Source: Akkermansia massiliensis (GTDB taxonomy: Bacteria; Verrucomicrobiota; Verrucomicrobiia; Verrucomicrobiales; Akkermansiaceae). From it: a stretch of DNA of 64,000 nucleotides. The stretch lies in contig NZ_JAMGSI010000001.1 in NCBI RefSeq assembly GCF_023516715.1, positions 1,612,001 to 1,676,000 of the forward strand, given 5' to 3'. Shown here piece by piece: positions 8,524-17,932 of this stretch (the stretch's first letter is position 1; each line of letters opens with the position of its first letter). The notes beneath the pieces are model-generated. The model worked only from the letters and a program-made list of their open reading frames with translations. It had not been told where the DNA came from and ran no database searches. Position numbers and translations under genes: made by a program.

Positions 8524-8574
8524 CTACCGTCCGAGAAGCAGCAATAGACGACCTTGAAGGAACAGGGTGTTCAT
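8524..8574 (-). CDS. Leucine-rich leader peptide (leuL-like attenuator peptide)
   Basis: A 16-codon open frame reads MNTLFLQGRLLLLLGR and lies 153 bp upstream of the short synthase gene, in the same direction. Seven of its 16 residues are leucine, five of them consecutive, using varied codons (CTA, TTG, CTG, CTT, CTC). This is the classic arrangement for transcription attenuation, in which ribosome stalling on leucine codons senses charged tRNA-Leu. A GC-rich hairpin follows it at 8480-8502. It has no other plausible product. The call rests on position and composition only. Confidence 0.6.
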   Translation of the reverse strand: MNTLFLQGRLLLLLGR

Positions 8575-8713
8575 CTTGCTTATTTTTACCATAACTCCGC
8601 CCTGAATGGGGGAACAAGGCAGACGATGCATTTTTGACACGGTTTTGTCAAGAACGGCGGGATGCATGACTTTTTCCGCAGAAAAAACCGTGCACGTCCC
8701 CCTTGAGGAGAAG

Positions 8714-10453
8714 CTACATTTCCCGGTGGGAACGTATTTCCTGAATGGAGATGGACAGGGAGGCGCGGCCCCGGTACACGTTCCGGTCAATCGTAAAGGC
8801 GATGTCCCAGGGTGGATTGGGGAGTTCACGCTCCGCCCCGTTGAAGAAGATGGCGTCACGTTCCACCATTCCCTGCCGCATGAAGAGTTTCAGGTGGTTG
8901 GTTCCCACGCGCTTGGGCGGCTCCGTGGGGAAGACATCGGAACTCATGAAGAGGGGCTGGGGATTGGAGTTGCCGAAGGGTTCCAGCTTTTCATAGCTGT
9001 CCAGCAGGTCCAGCGTCAGCGCCTGGAAGGAGACTTCCATGTCTATGTTGAGCACGGGGCTGCGCTGTTCCTCCGTCGTGGTTTCCGAGACGTACCGGTT
9101 GAAGGCCCGGCGGAAGTCGTCCATGCGGGCTTCCTCAATCACCAGGCCCGCCGCCATGTCATGGCCGCCGCCGGAAACCAGCGTATCCGCACAGTGGTGG
9201 ATGGCCTGCACCAGGGATACGCCGGGAATGGAGCGGCCGGATCCCTTCCCCACGCCGCTTTCATCAAAGGCGATGACGAAGGTGGGCTTGTGGTACCGCC
9301 TCATGAGCTGGGAGGCCACGATGCCCACCACGCCGGGATGCCACGCGCGGGAACCCAGCACGATGACGTTGTCCCGCTCCGGATCAAAGGAGTTGTGAAG
9401 CATTTCCACCGCATCCGTACGGATGGCTTCCTCTTCCTCCTGCCGCTTGCGGTTGTGGGAGTCCAGCATCTGGGCAAGCTGCACGGCGCGCCTGTTGTCC
9501 ATGGTCAGCAAAAGTTCCAGCGCATCCATGGGGGAGTCCATGCGCCCCGCGGCATTGATGCGGGGGCCTATCCTGAATCCCACGTGCGCGGCGTTCAGGA
9601 AGCCCGCGTGGTTGGCGGAGTCTGAAGGGCGGATGCCCGCTATTTCCGTCAGGGTTTTCAGGCCCGTATGGCGGCTGTGCGCCAGCCTTCCCAGGCCGTG
9701 GCGCACCAGTATCCTGTTTTCATCCACCAGGGGGACGATGTCCGCCACGGTAGCCACGGCCACCAGGTCCAGATAAAGTTTCAGGTCAAAGGTTTTCAGC
9801 TTCCGCTCCTTCAGGAGGGCGTGCGCCAGCTTGAAGACCACGCCCGCGCTGCACAGGTAGGTGTACGGGCTGTTTTCCTCAATTTTGGCATTGACCACCG
9901 CTACGGCGTCCGGCCGGCCCAGCGGCCCCGCTTCATGGTGGTCCAGAATGATGACGTCTATTCCCAGGCTGTTGAGCATCTCCACTTCCTTTACGGAGGA
10001 GGTGCCGCAGTCCACCGTAATAAGCAGGCTGGGTCTTTCCGCACATTCGGAGAGACAGCGCTCTATGCCCGCCTCGCTGAGTCCGTAGCCTTCCCGGGAA
10101 CGGACGGGTATGAAGTACTGGGGGTCCAGGTCATAGGACATCAGAATGGCTCGGAGAAGCGCCACGGAGGTGACTCCGTCCACATCGTAGTCCCCGTAAA
10201 TGCACACGGTTTCCCCTTCGTCCACGGCCTGGAAGATGCGTTCCACGGCGGCCCTCATTTCCCCCATCAGGAAAGGGTCGCTCAGGTGGGAGAGCCTGGG
10301 GTCCAGAAAGAGCTCCGTTTCCGTCCCCCCGGTGAATCCGCGCTGCAGCAGAAGTTGCTTGACCAGCAGAGGCAGTTCCGCGGGAAACGCTTTCAAGACC
10401 GGATCATCCTCCTTCACGGAAGGGCGGAGAGTCCAATGAAAGCCCGGTGTCAT
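8714..10453 (-). CDS. recJ: Single-stranded-DNA-specific 5'-3' exonuclease RecJ
   Basis: RecJ degrades ssDNA 5' to 3' in recombination and base-excision or mismatch repair. This 579-residue protein shows the DHH-superfamily motifs in order: YGDYDVDGVTS (about residue 85), VDCGTSS, LDHHEAG (about 160) and VATVADIVPL, then the DHHA1 motif SGGGHDMAAG (about 425), and an OB-like C-terminal domain. Length and order are typical. The start is ATG 10453 with no Shine-Dalgarno sequence. It is monocistronic and reads in the same direction as the GH84 gene, separated from it by a terminator. Confidence 0.96.
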   Translation of the reverse strand: MTPGFHWTLRPSVKEDDPVLKAFPAELPLLVKQLLLQRGFTGGTETELFLDPRLSHLSDPFLMGEMRAAVERIFQAVDEGETVCIYGDYDVDGVTSVALLRAILMSYDLDPQYFIPVRSREGYGLSEAGIERCLSECAERPSLLITVDCGTSSVKEVEMLNSLGIDVIILDHHEAGPLGRPDAVAVVNAKIEENSPYTYLCSAGVVFKLAHALLKERKLKTFDLKLYLDLVAVATVADIVPLVDENRILVRHGLGRLAHSRHTGLKTLTEIAGIRPSDSANHAGFLNAAHVGFRIGPRINAAGRMDSPMDALELLLTMDNRRAVQLAQMLDSHNRKRQEEEEAIRTDAVEMLHNSFDPERDNVIVLGSRAWHPGVVGIVASQLMRRYHKPTFVIAFDESGVGKGSGRSIPGVSLVQAIHHCADTLVSGGGHDMAAGLVIEEARMDDFRRAFNRYVSETTTEEQRSPVLNIDMEVSFQALTLDLLDSYEKLEPFGNSNPQPLFMSSDVFPTEPPKRVGTNHLKLFMRQGMVERDAIFFNGAERELPNPPWDIAFTIDRNVYRGRASLSISIQEIRSHREM

Positions 10454-10640
10454 GGCAGTATTTTAGCCCCGCATCCAACAGGGTCAAGGTTGTTTCCACA
10501 ACAAGCTGCCAAAGCGGGAAGAAGAAGGTGCCTAACCTGTTTCCGGGAGAATGGCCGCCGTTCCCGCCGGAATGCGGGTTCCTCCTTCCCCCATAATGCA
10601 TGGAAACGGCCTTCACGCTGCATTTCCATCTTTTCAAAGA

Positions 10641-10675
10641 GAAAAGCTCCGTCCGGGGAAAATCCGAACGGAGCC
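10641..10675 (-). terminator. Terminator of the GH84 gene
   Basis: On the minus strand GCTCCGTTCGG pairs with CCGGACGGAGC (one mismatch) and is followed by TTTTC. It lies 29 bp after the GH84 stop. Confidence 0.75.
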
Positions 10676-10703
10676 GCAGCATCAGGCATCAGCCCTGAAA
10701 CAA

Positions 10704-13565
10704 CTATTTCCGGGAGGAAAAGATCACCTCATTGATGATCGCGTCCGGCTGGGGGGCCTTGTAGGTCAGGCGCACGGCAGTGGTCCCGGCCGGAATGGCA
10801 AACTCGGAAGCTCCGGGTCCGGCGTTCCGCTTGCCCACCGGCGTCCAGGATCCCTCGCCGCGGCGCACCTGGATGGCGAAGGCGGCGGACCCTACCACGA
10901 CTACCTTGGCAGCCTTGGGGTTGTCCAGATTGGGGACGATCACGTCCAGGGGCTTGTCAGCACGGTAGACCGTTTTCAGGTTCCTGTCGCTCAGGGAGAC
11001 CAGGCTGGTGCCGGGGTCCGACGGGGGAACGTCAAATTTGAACATGTTCAGAACGATGTCCTGTTCCTTGCCGCTTTTGTTGACCAGTTTCATGCCCTTG
11101 ATTCCCTTGGGGAGCTGGTTCGCCCTGGCAATGAAGTTTTTACCCTGCTTGTCCAGCTTCTGCACCACGGGCTTGGCGGAGCCTTCCACGTCCAGCTCCA
11201 CTTCTGCCCAGGAGTTGACGTCATCCCGTTCCAGGTTGACTTCCAGCCAGGTGGCGTCCGTGGGGCCTTCCAATTGCAGGGAGATGAATTCGCCGGGCTT
11301 CATTTTGTGCGTTTCCATCACGCGGTTGATGCGCACGATTTTGTCGGATTTCTGCACGGAGACGCCTTCCAGCCCCGCCACGTTGGAGGCGGCCATGGCT
11401 GAAGGAGGCGTGTTGACGGCTATTTCACGCACGGCGGTCCAGACGGCGCGGCCGTTGTCCGTTTTCTTCGGTTCAATGACGCGGTAGCGCACGGCACGGA
11501 GTGAGACGGGCTTGGGCGCCTTCCATACCACCTGCATGCCGGAGGTTTCCGGTCCCAGCGGCTTCCAGGTTTTCAGGTCCCGGGAGCCTTCCAGCTGCCC
11601 CCTGGCTACATAGTCGCCGTCCTTGTCATTGCGGCCCATCAGCACTTCCACGCTCCGTACGGGAATCGGCATGCCGTAGTCCACGCCATACCAGTCTCCC
11701 GGCTCGCCGTAAGCGCCGGAATGCCAGAAGGAGCCGCGGTCTCCGTCACAAAAGAGTTCCGCCTTGTCCATATTGCCCCCCTTGACCAGGGGCTTGGGGG
11801 AAAGGGCCGGAGTGCCCGCAATAGCGGGGAAAACTTTTTTGGAAACGGTGTCCGCCAGTTCATTGACGGCGGGGGTCATCACCCGGGAACCGGTTTTCAC
11901 CACGGAGCGGTACAACTGGCCTTCCTGGTTGTGGCGGCGGGAAATGCCGTCCATGGCCGCCAGGGCCTGCGTGGCCTGCACCAGCTGGGTCACGGCGTCC
12001 CTGGTGTTGTTTTCCTCCAGCGCCGCCACGGCATGCTGGCCGGCGCGGCCCAGTTGTTCAAAGGCATCCACCCACGCGCCGATTTCCTTCATCAAGCGGG
12101 GGTTGTCCGCCTTGGCCCGGATGACGGGCGCGGCGGCGGCCATGCGGGCGAATTCCTTCTTGAGCAGGGCCGTATCCGCTTTGGCCACCTTGCCTTCCCG
12201 GGCGGCTTCCAGCACGCGCTTGACCACGGGTTCTATTTCCACGGATTCCTCACGGCGGTAACCGTGGCCGTTGGGCCCCTGGTCGGAGTTGTGGTTCACA
12301 AAGACCTGCATGGCTTCCGCCGCCTGCGGGAACAGGCGCTTGACGCCTTCCTTCCAGGATTCCTCCGATTTGAAGCCGTTGATATTCCAGGTGTAGTCCG
12401 CAAGGCCGAAGAGGGAGACCTTGGAGGCCTCCGGCTTGTCCATGGGGTTGGAGACGAAGCCGCCCATGGATTCCTTCGCGCCCGGTTCCGTGGCAAGGCC
12501 GTACACGCGGCCCATGCACAGGTTGGAGCGGCAGTAGTCCGTTACGGGGAAGTTCCACCAGACGTAGGAGGGACGCTTGATTCTCTTGTTCACCCACTGC
12601 TGGCCTTCCAGCGTGATGTCATGGCAGACGGAGTCCCCCGTCCACATGACGTGGATGGAGGGGTCCAGACGGTCGCCCAGAATGTCCAGGTAGGTTCCCG
12701 GCTTGGAGTCCGCCCAGCCGCGGTTGTACTCCGTAGGGCACATGACCAGGGGGGTGACGTCCTTTTTCACCTTGACGAATTCGTTGTTTATCTTGTTGAG
12801 CAGGAGCGCCTGCATGTCCCCCCTCTTTCCCTCGCCGAAGATGTCGTCAAAGAACACGGCAAAGGACCGGACGCCCAGCTTGTACATCATCTCAAATTTT
12901 TTGATGACGTTGTTCATGTCCTCTTCCGTCCACTTGATGTCCTTGCCGGGGTGGATGGCCCAGACAAAGTCCACGTGGTTTTCCTTCGCCACCTTCACCA
13001 GTTCCTTGATCTGGGCGGCCTGGTCCGCGGGATAGGGGTCCCGCCAGTGGGGGGAGGAGTGGTAGGGATCGTCCTTCGGCCCGTAGATGTATGTGTTCAT
13101 CTTGTTCTGGCCGTAAAAGCGCAGTTGGCTCAAACGGGCCTCATGGCTCCATGGAGTGCCGTAGAAGCCTTCCACCGTTCCGCGGAATTCGATGTCCGGC
13201 CAGTCCGTGATTTCCCCTACGGGCAAGGTCACGCCTTCGCCGCCGGCCTTCGTGCCGAGCTGCCGCAGCGTCTGCATGGCGTAAAACGCGCCCCGCTCGT
13301 CATGGGCGCCTATGGCCACTTTGCCCTGCGGGGAGACGACCAGCTTGTAGGCCCCGGATTTTTCCAGAACGCCGTTCAGCAGCTTGCTGGCCGCCGTCTT
13401 GGCGGAGCGAATCACCACGGAAGGCTTTCCGGAGAAAGCAACCGTCTGGGAGGAGAGCTTGGACTGCTGGGGAACCGGGTACACGGCAGGTGACGCCGCA
13501 AGGGCGGAGCCGCCCAGCAGGGCAGCCACGCTCAAACCACATTGAAGAAGTTGAAAACCATTCAT
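10704..13565 (-). CDS. Secreted GH84 beta-N-acetylglucosaminidase (NagH/O-GlcNAcase type)
   Basis: GH84 enzymes release terminal beta-GlcNAc from glycoproteins such as mucins by a substrate-assisted mechanism. This 953-residue protein starts with a signal peptide (LSVAALLGGSALAA). It continues with a small GH20b-like domain (residues about 25-130) and the catalytic barrel opening at FRGTVEGFYGTPWSHE. The paired catalytic aspartates are in FAVFFDDIFGEG (about residue 240). A helical region follows (about 430-600). Next comes a discoidin/F5-F8-type region near 610-710 (DRGSFWHSGAYGEPGDWYGVD), and beta-rich C-terminal domains complete the protein. It is transcribed alone and has its own terminator. 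Substrate specificity beyond beta-GlcNAc is inferred. Confidence 0.93.
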   Translation of the reverse strand: MNGFQLLQCGLSVAALLGGSALAASPAVYPVPQQSKLSSQTVAFSGKPSVVIRSAKTAASKLLNGVLEKSGAYKLVVSPQGKVAIGAHDERGAFYAMQTLRQLGTKAGGEGVTLPVGEITDWPDIEFRGTVEGFYGTPWSHEARLSQLRFYGQNKMNTYIYGPKDDPYHSSPHWRDPYPADQAAQIKELVKVAKENHVDFVWAIHPGKDIKWTEEDMNNVIKKFEMMYKLGVRSFAVFFDDIFGEGKRGDMQALLLNKINNEFVKVKKDVTPLVMCPTEYNRGWADSKPGTYLDILGDRLDPSIHVMWTGDSVCHDITLEGQQWVNKRIKRPSYVWWNFPVTDYCRSNLCMGRVYGLATEPGAKESMGGFVSNPMDKPEASKVSLFGLADYTWNINGFKSEESWKEGVKRLFPQAAEAMQVFVNHNSDQGPNGHGYRREESVEIEPVVKRVLEAAREGKVAKADTALLKKEFARMAAAAPVIRAKADNPRLMKEIGAWVDAFEQLGRAGQHAVAALEENNTRDAVTQLVQATQALAAMDGISRRHNQEGQLYRSVVKTGSRVMTPAVNELADTVSKKVFPAIAGTPALSPKPLVKGGNMDKAELFCDGDRGSFWHSGAYGEPGDWYGVDYGMPIPVRSVEVLMGRNDKDGDYVARGQLEGSRDLKTWKPLGPETSGMQVVWKAPKPVSLRAVRYRVIEPKKTDNGRAVWTAVREIAVNTPPSAMAASNVAGLEGVSVQKSDKIVRINRVMETHKMKPGEFISLQLEGPTDATWLEVNLERDDVNSWAEVELDVEGSAKPVVQKLDKQGKNFIARANQLPKGIKGMKLVNKSGKEQDIVLNMFKFDVPPSDPGTSLVSLSDRNLKTVYRADKPLDVIVPNLDNPKAAKVVVVGSAAFAIQVRRGEGSWTPVGKRNAGPGASEFAIPAGTTAVRLTYKAPQPDAIINEVIFSSRK

Positions 13566-13879
13566 GATGATGCGCGATAATGGAATCAGAAAACACTTTC
13601 CACCTCAAGAAAAAACCGTCCGCACCCATTCCTCAATACGTCAACCCGGGAAAGGCGCGGAAGGAGGCTTCCAGGCGGCGCGCCTTCCGGTCTCTTCCCC
13701 GCGAACGCTTCCTGTGCCGCCTTGGCCCATTCCGCCCCCCGCATGAAATCCACCGCCGGGACGGCTCTCAGCCAACGGTTCCGTGCGGCTCTTTCAGGAC
13801 AGGCGGCCATGTACCTTTTTGCGTCTTGCAGTCCCATTCTTCCGGTGTAGAATACATTTTCCCTACCCCTTCCCTCCCC
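13566..13879. other. Divergent intergenic region
   Basis: These 314 bp separate the divergent GH84 and DUF2339 genes. The plus frame is open through it, but the stretch lacks codon structure typical of its neighbours and I see no gene. It must hold both promoters; I could not pick convincing boxes. Confidence 0.5.
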
Positions 13880-16501
13880 ATGGAATTTTTCATTCTTCTG
13901 CTGGTCCTCGGCCTGCTTTCCGGAATGGTCTTCACCTTTGTGAAGGCCTGCCAGGTCGTTTCTCTGGAACAAAAAGTCCGCACTCTGGAAACGGAAGTCT
14001 CCGAATTAAAGGAACGTCTGAATTCCCGTTCCTCCCCCCAGAGGCCCCCCGCGGAAACCAGAAAGAGCCTTCCGCCCCCTGTGGAAAGTCCGGTGCAGCC
14101 CATCCGTACGCTTCCTGCCGCCGCCCCGGTACGGGAACCCGCCTGCGCCCTTCCCTCCCGGCACAGCCTGCAGCCGGTCCGGAACGCCAGGCCCGCACCG
14201 TCGCGCCCCGCGTCCTTTTCCTGGGAATACTTCATCGGCGCCAAGCTGCTCTCCTGGATAGGAGGATTTGTGCTGTTTCTGGGAACCGGGTTCTTCGTCA
14301 AGTACAGCATTGACAATGATCTGATCTCTCCGGAATGGAGGGTAACCCTCACGTATCTGGCTGCCGCCGGCCTGCTGGGCGCCGGCCTGTCGCGGCTGAG
14401 GAAGAAGTACCCCATCCTTTCCGGCACGCTGACCTCCACGGGCATCCTGGTCCTGTACCTGGCTACCTGCGCCGGACGCATGTTTTACGAGCTTCCCTTC
14501 TTCACGACGGCCATCGCGACCGTTCTGCTGGCGGCCACCACGGCGGCGGCCTTCATCCTGGCGGTGCGCCTGCGGTTCCGCATAATCGCCTTCCTGGGCA
14601 TCATCGGCGGTTTTCTGACCCCGGTCATCCTGTCCACCGGCCAGGACCATACGGCCTCCCTGTTCCTGTACATGACCATCCTGAACGCCGGGTTGCTCGC
14701 CGTCGTAGCCGCAACCAGGTGGACAGGAGCCGGAGGAACCGGACTGGCTGCCTATACCATCCTGCTGATGGGCTGGTTTGACGAATACGGCGGCCCCTCC
14801 CATATTCTCGCCGTCGTCATCCTGTCCATCTGCACCCTGCTCCTGTACGGGGGCTACGGCCTTTATGCCGGCACACGGCAGGCTGAACCGGACCGGAAGG
14901 GAGGTCCCTTCCTGCTGGCCTTCTGCGCCATTGCGGTCACCTGCCTGACGGCATTCCGCCTTCAGGCGGAGTGCAGCTTCCGGTTCCTTTCCCCTTCCTC
15001 CCACCTGCTTCTCCTGCTGGCGGGCATGCTCCCCATGATCGCCCTGCTCCCGCTGGCCCGCGCCAAAAGCACGTATTGGTCCTGCTTTCTTCCCATGGGG
15101 CTTTTCACCATTTTCTATTTTTACCAGTCTTCCGCGGAAGAAGCCTCGCAATCTGCCCTCTGGATATCCTCCCAGCTCCAGGGCCTTTTCTGCCTGTTCA
15201 TGATTCCGGCGTCTTATGCGGTGCTGTCCGCACGCACGCCTTCCGGAGGGGCCTACCTGGCGGAGCTTCAGCCCGGCGTCAGGATTTCCTGCTTCGCCAC
15301 GGCGGCTCTCGCGTGGCTGCTGGTCATGCACCCGCTTTCACCTTCCCCCTTTTACGTTTTCCTGACGGCGGCCACGTTCTGCGGAATGGCGGCATGGCAC
15401 CGGAGAGGGCAGGCCCTGATGGCCGCGGCGGCCGGGTACACGATTGCGGCGTCCTATCAGGACATCCACCCTGCCGGTTCCGCGGTGATTTTCCTGGCGA
15501 TCTTCCTGCTGCCCCTGCTGCTGGTCCGGCGGTTCCGCAGCGGCTTGCTGGCCTGGAGCGCCTCCGCCCTGGCATTCCCCCTCTTCTACCTTTCCTGGTG
15601 GCTCTTCGGAACGGCCCACCATCCGGAGGCCACCCATTTATGGGATTCCACCGTCGCGCTTGCCTGTGCGGCGCCTCCGCTGCTGGCGGCCCTGGCCCTG
15701 CGGCGGCTACCGGAGGAAACGCTTTTGAAGCGTTCCGCCATCCTCTGCTTTTATTATGGAGCAGCCATCGGCATGCTGACGCTGGCCATCGGCCTCCAAT
15801 GGACGGGCGCCCCCCTGACCGTAGCCTGGTCCCTGGAAGGGCTGGCCCTTCTGCTGCTGTGCGGCAAATTTCCCCTGCCCAGACTGGCCTGGACGGGATT
15901 TTTCCTGCTGGCCTTCCTGTTCGTCCGCAACGGCCTGTCGCAAGCCTTCGTGCAACTTGACCCTGCCGGAATGCAGGCCCTGCGCACGATGTTCGCCACC
16001 ATGGTTTTCTGCTGCATGGCCGGAGCCTGGTGGGTCCAGAAGAAAGTGACGCCACGCCTGCCGGGGGGCCGCAGCTCCGGCCTCCGCGTTCTTGTCGCGG
16101 CCCTGAATATTTTCGGGGCCATCCTGCTTTTCATCTGGATGAATACGGAAATATCCTGCGGCTTCGCCGCGCCGGGAGACCGTCCGCTGATGATCCAGTT
16201 CGGGAGCAGCGTGGCGCAGGACCTCACCATTTCCATTGCCTGGAGCCTCTTTGCCCTGGGCCTGATCGCCACGGGGTTTGACATCAGGTCTTCCAGGGTG
16301 CGCATGGCGGGACTCGCCCTGCTGGGCATCACCCTGCTGAAAGTCGTCTGTTATGACATTTCCAGCCTCGGGCAACTGTACCGCGTGGGAGCCCTGGTGG
16401 GGCTGGCCGCCATCGTGCTCATCTCCTCCTTCCTGTACCAGAAGTTCACCATGAAGCTGAGGAACAAAAAGAAGAGCCAGGGAGAGGCCCCGAAAAGTTA
16501 G
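13880..16501 (+). CDS. DUF2339-family polytopic membrane protein
   Basis: The 873-residue product starts with one membrane helix (FFILLLVLGLLSGMVFTFV). A short coiled coil (EQKVRTLETEVSELKERL) and a proline-rich linker follow, and then about 20 hydrophobic segments. The DUF2339 entry motif is clear near residue 115: WEYFIGAKLLSWIGGFVLFL followed by GTGFFVKYSIDNDLISPEWR. I use ATG 13880 rather than the longer frame, because the upstream 100 codons are low-complexity and the signal helix begins here. The family is widespread in the envelope and its function is unknown. The next gene, znuA, starts 58 bp later. Confidence 0.85.
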   Translation: MEFFILLLVLGLLSGMVFTFVKACQVVSLEQKVRTLETEVSELKERLNSRSSPQRPPAETRKSLPPPVESPVQPIRTLPAAAPVREPACALPSRHSLQPVRNARPAPSRPASFSWEYFIGAKLLSWIGGFVLFLGTGFFVKYSIDNDLISPEWRVTLTYLAAAGLLGAGLSRLRKKYPILSGTLTSTGILVLYLATCAGRMFYELPFFTTAIATVLLAATTAAAFILAVRLRFRIIAFLGIIGGFLTPVILSTGQDHTASLFLYMTILNAGLLAVVAATRWTGAGGTGLAAYTILLMGWFDEYGGPSHILAVVILSICTLLLYGGYGLYAGTRQAEPDRKGGPFLLAFCAIAVTCLTAFRLQAECSFRFLSPSSHLLLLLAGMLPMIALLPLARAKSTYWSCFLPMGLFTIFYFYQSSAEEASQSALWISSQLQGLFCLFMIPASYAVLSARTPSGGAYLAELQPGVRISCFATAALAWLLVMHPLSPSPFYVFLTAATFCGMAAWHRRGQALMAAAAGYTIAASYQDIHPAGSAVIFLAIFLLPLLLVRRFRSGLLAWSASALAFPLFYLSWWLFGTAHHPEATHLWDSTVALACAAPPLLAALALRRLPEETLLKRSAILCFYYGAAIGMLTLAIGLQWTGAPLTVAWSLEGLALLLLCGKFPLPRLAWTGFFLLAFLFVRNGLSQAFVQLDPAGMQALRTMFATMVFCCMAGAWWVQKKVTPRLPGGRSSGLRVLVAALNIFGAILLFIWMNTEISCGFAAPGDRPLMIQFGSSVAQDLTISIAWSLFALGLIATGFDIRSSRVRMAGLALLGITLLKVVCYDISSLGQLYRVGALVGLAAIVLISSFLYQKFTMKLRNKKKSQGEAPKS

Positions 16502-16559
16502 CGTCATCTCACTTTGGAAGACAAATTTGACCATTGCATCACTTGAAGGGCGGTTCATA

Positions 16560-17501
16560 ATGCGGAACATGCTCCGGCGCATTCTGATTCCTTTTCTGTG
16601 TCTTCTGGGCCTGTTCTGCACTCTTCAGGCCCAGGACGCCCCCGCCCTGAAAATCGCGACCCTGCACCCAATTCTGGGGGATATGGCCCGCGCCATCGGC
16701 GGCAGCCACGTGCAGGTGGCGGACCTGCTGCGCCCCAACGGCAACCTGCACAGCTTTGAACCCGCTCCGCAGGATATCGCCGCCGCAGGGCAGGCGCGCC
16801 TGGTTCTGGCCTCCGGCAAGAATCTGGAGCCGTACCTTCCCAAGTTGAAAGACGCGCTGGGCGGCAGGGCGCAAATTCTGGACCTGGGGGCCTCCATTCC
16901 GGACGTTCCCGTGGCGGCGGACACCGCAGACCATGACCATGGGCACGACGGGGACTGCTGCGCCCACGGCCCCAACGATCCCCACTGGTGGCACACCCCG
17001 GCCAATATGAAACGCGCCGCCCGCGCCCTGGCCGCCGCGCTCACGCGGATGGACCCGGCCCATGAGCAGGATTACAAGGCCGGACTGGCCCGGTGGAACA
17101 GAAAAATGGACCAGCTTTCCTCCTGGGCCAGGAAGGAGCTTGCGGACATTCCGGAAGCGGACCGCATCCTGGTGACGGGGCACGCGGCCATGAACCATTT
17201 CTGCAAGGAATTCGGCTTCCGCAGCATCAGCATCCAGGGGGTGAGCCGTGAAGACGAAGGCAATTCCGCCCAGCTGGCCTCCACGCTGAAGAAGCTGCGC
17301 GCAGCCGGGGTAAAGGCCCTGTTCCCGGAATATTCCTCCAACCCCAAGAGCCTCACGGAGATCGCCAAATCCCTGAACATCCCCGTTGCCAAGCCGATCA
17401 ATACCGACGGGCTGGCTCCGGACGGCCATACGTTCGAGTCCATGTTCAAGCAAAACGTCGGCATCATCAAGGAAGCCCTTTCCCCGTCCCCCAGGCCATG
17501 A
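16560..17501 (+). CDS. znuA: Zinc ABC transporter, substrate-binding protein
   Basis: This periplasmic cluster A-I metal-binding protein delivers zinc (or manganese) to the ZnuBC-type permease. The 313 residues start with a signal peptide (RRILIPFLCLLGLFCTLQA). Metal ligands are seen in TLHPILGDM, LHSFEPAPQD and TGHAAMNHF. A His/Asp-rich loop (ADHDHGHDGDCCAHG) near residue 125 is the mark of zinc-specific members. I start it at ATG 16560, where the signal peptide begins. It overlaps the next gene by 4 bp, opening a four-gene operon. Confidence 0.93.
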   Translation: MRNMLRRILIPFLCLLGLFCTLQAQDAPALKIATLHPILGDMARAIGGSHVQVADLLRPNGNLHSFEPAPQDIAAAGQARLVLASGKNLEPYLPKLKDALGGRAQILDLGASIPDVPVAADTADHDHGHDGDCCAHGPNDPHWWHTPANMKRAARALAAALTRMDPAHEQDYKAGLARWNRKMDQLSSWARKELADIPEADRILVTGHAAMNHFCKEFGFRSISIQGVSREDEGNSAQLASTLKKLRAAGVKALFPEYSSNPKSLTEIAKSLNIPVAKPINTDGLAPDGHTFESMFKQNVGIIKEALSPSPRP

Positions 17502-17932
17502 CCAGCACACCCCTGCGCCAGTTTTTCCCTACTCTGGGAGTCGTCATCCTGCTGGGGTTCTTCCTTTATAACATGACGGCAGGCACCCCCGGAGCACAGG
17601 AAGCGGACCTCTCCTCCCCCGCGGCGCAGGCCGCGGACGTTCCCACGGTCATCACGGTCAGGTGCGCCCACCGTCCGGAATTTCTTTCCATCTCCCATGG
17701 AGGCCGTGTCCTCTGGCAATCCGGGACGCCCGGCCTGCATGAAGAAGTGGAATGCGGCCTTCCGCTGGAAGACGGCTCCGTGACGCTCACCGTTTCCGCC
17801 CGCTGGCCGGAAGGCACGCCGGACACCCCCGTTACGCTGGAACTGGAACCGGAGGGCAGGCCGTCCTCCTCCGCCACCCGCTGGTCCTTCGGCCCTTCCC
17901 TGAACGACAGCTACTTCTTCTCATGGAAATAA
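17498..17932 (+). CDS. Small membrane-anchored protein in the zinc transporter operon
   Basis: This 144-residue protein has an N-terminal membrane helix (FFPTLGVVILLGFFLYNM), an alanine/proline-rich linker and a C-terminal domain of about 90 residues that looks beta-rich. I do not recognise the domain. Its start overlaps znuA by 4 bp and its end overlaps znuC by 10 bp, so it is translated with the transporter. An accessory role in periplasmic zinc handling is a guess from position. Confidence 0.75.
   Translation: MTSTPLRQFFPTLGVVILLGFFLYNMTAGTPGAQEADLSSPAAQAADVPTVITVRCAHRPEFLSISHGGRVLWQSGTPGLHEEVECGLPLEDGSVTLTVSARWPEGTPDTPVTLELEPEGRPSSSATRWSFGPSLNDSYFFSWK

Noticed and set aside
11721..13493. 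590-codon plus-strand frame opposite GH84
   Set aside because: It is antisense to a clear glycosidase, with a repetitive His/Gly/Val composition typical of shadow frames.
13580..13879. 100-codon upstream extension of the DUF2339 gene
   Set aside because: The extension is low-complexity Arg/Pro-rich sequence, and the natural membrane helix and family start lie at 13880.
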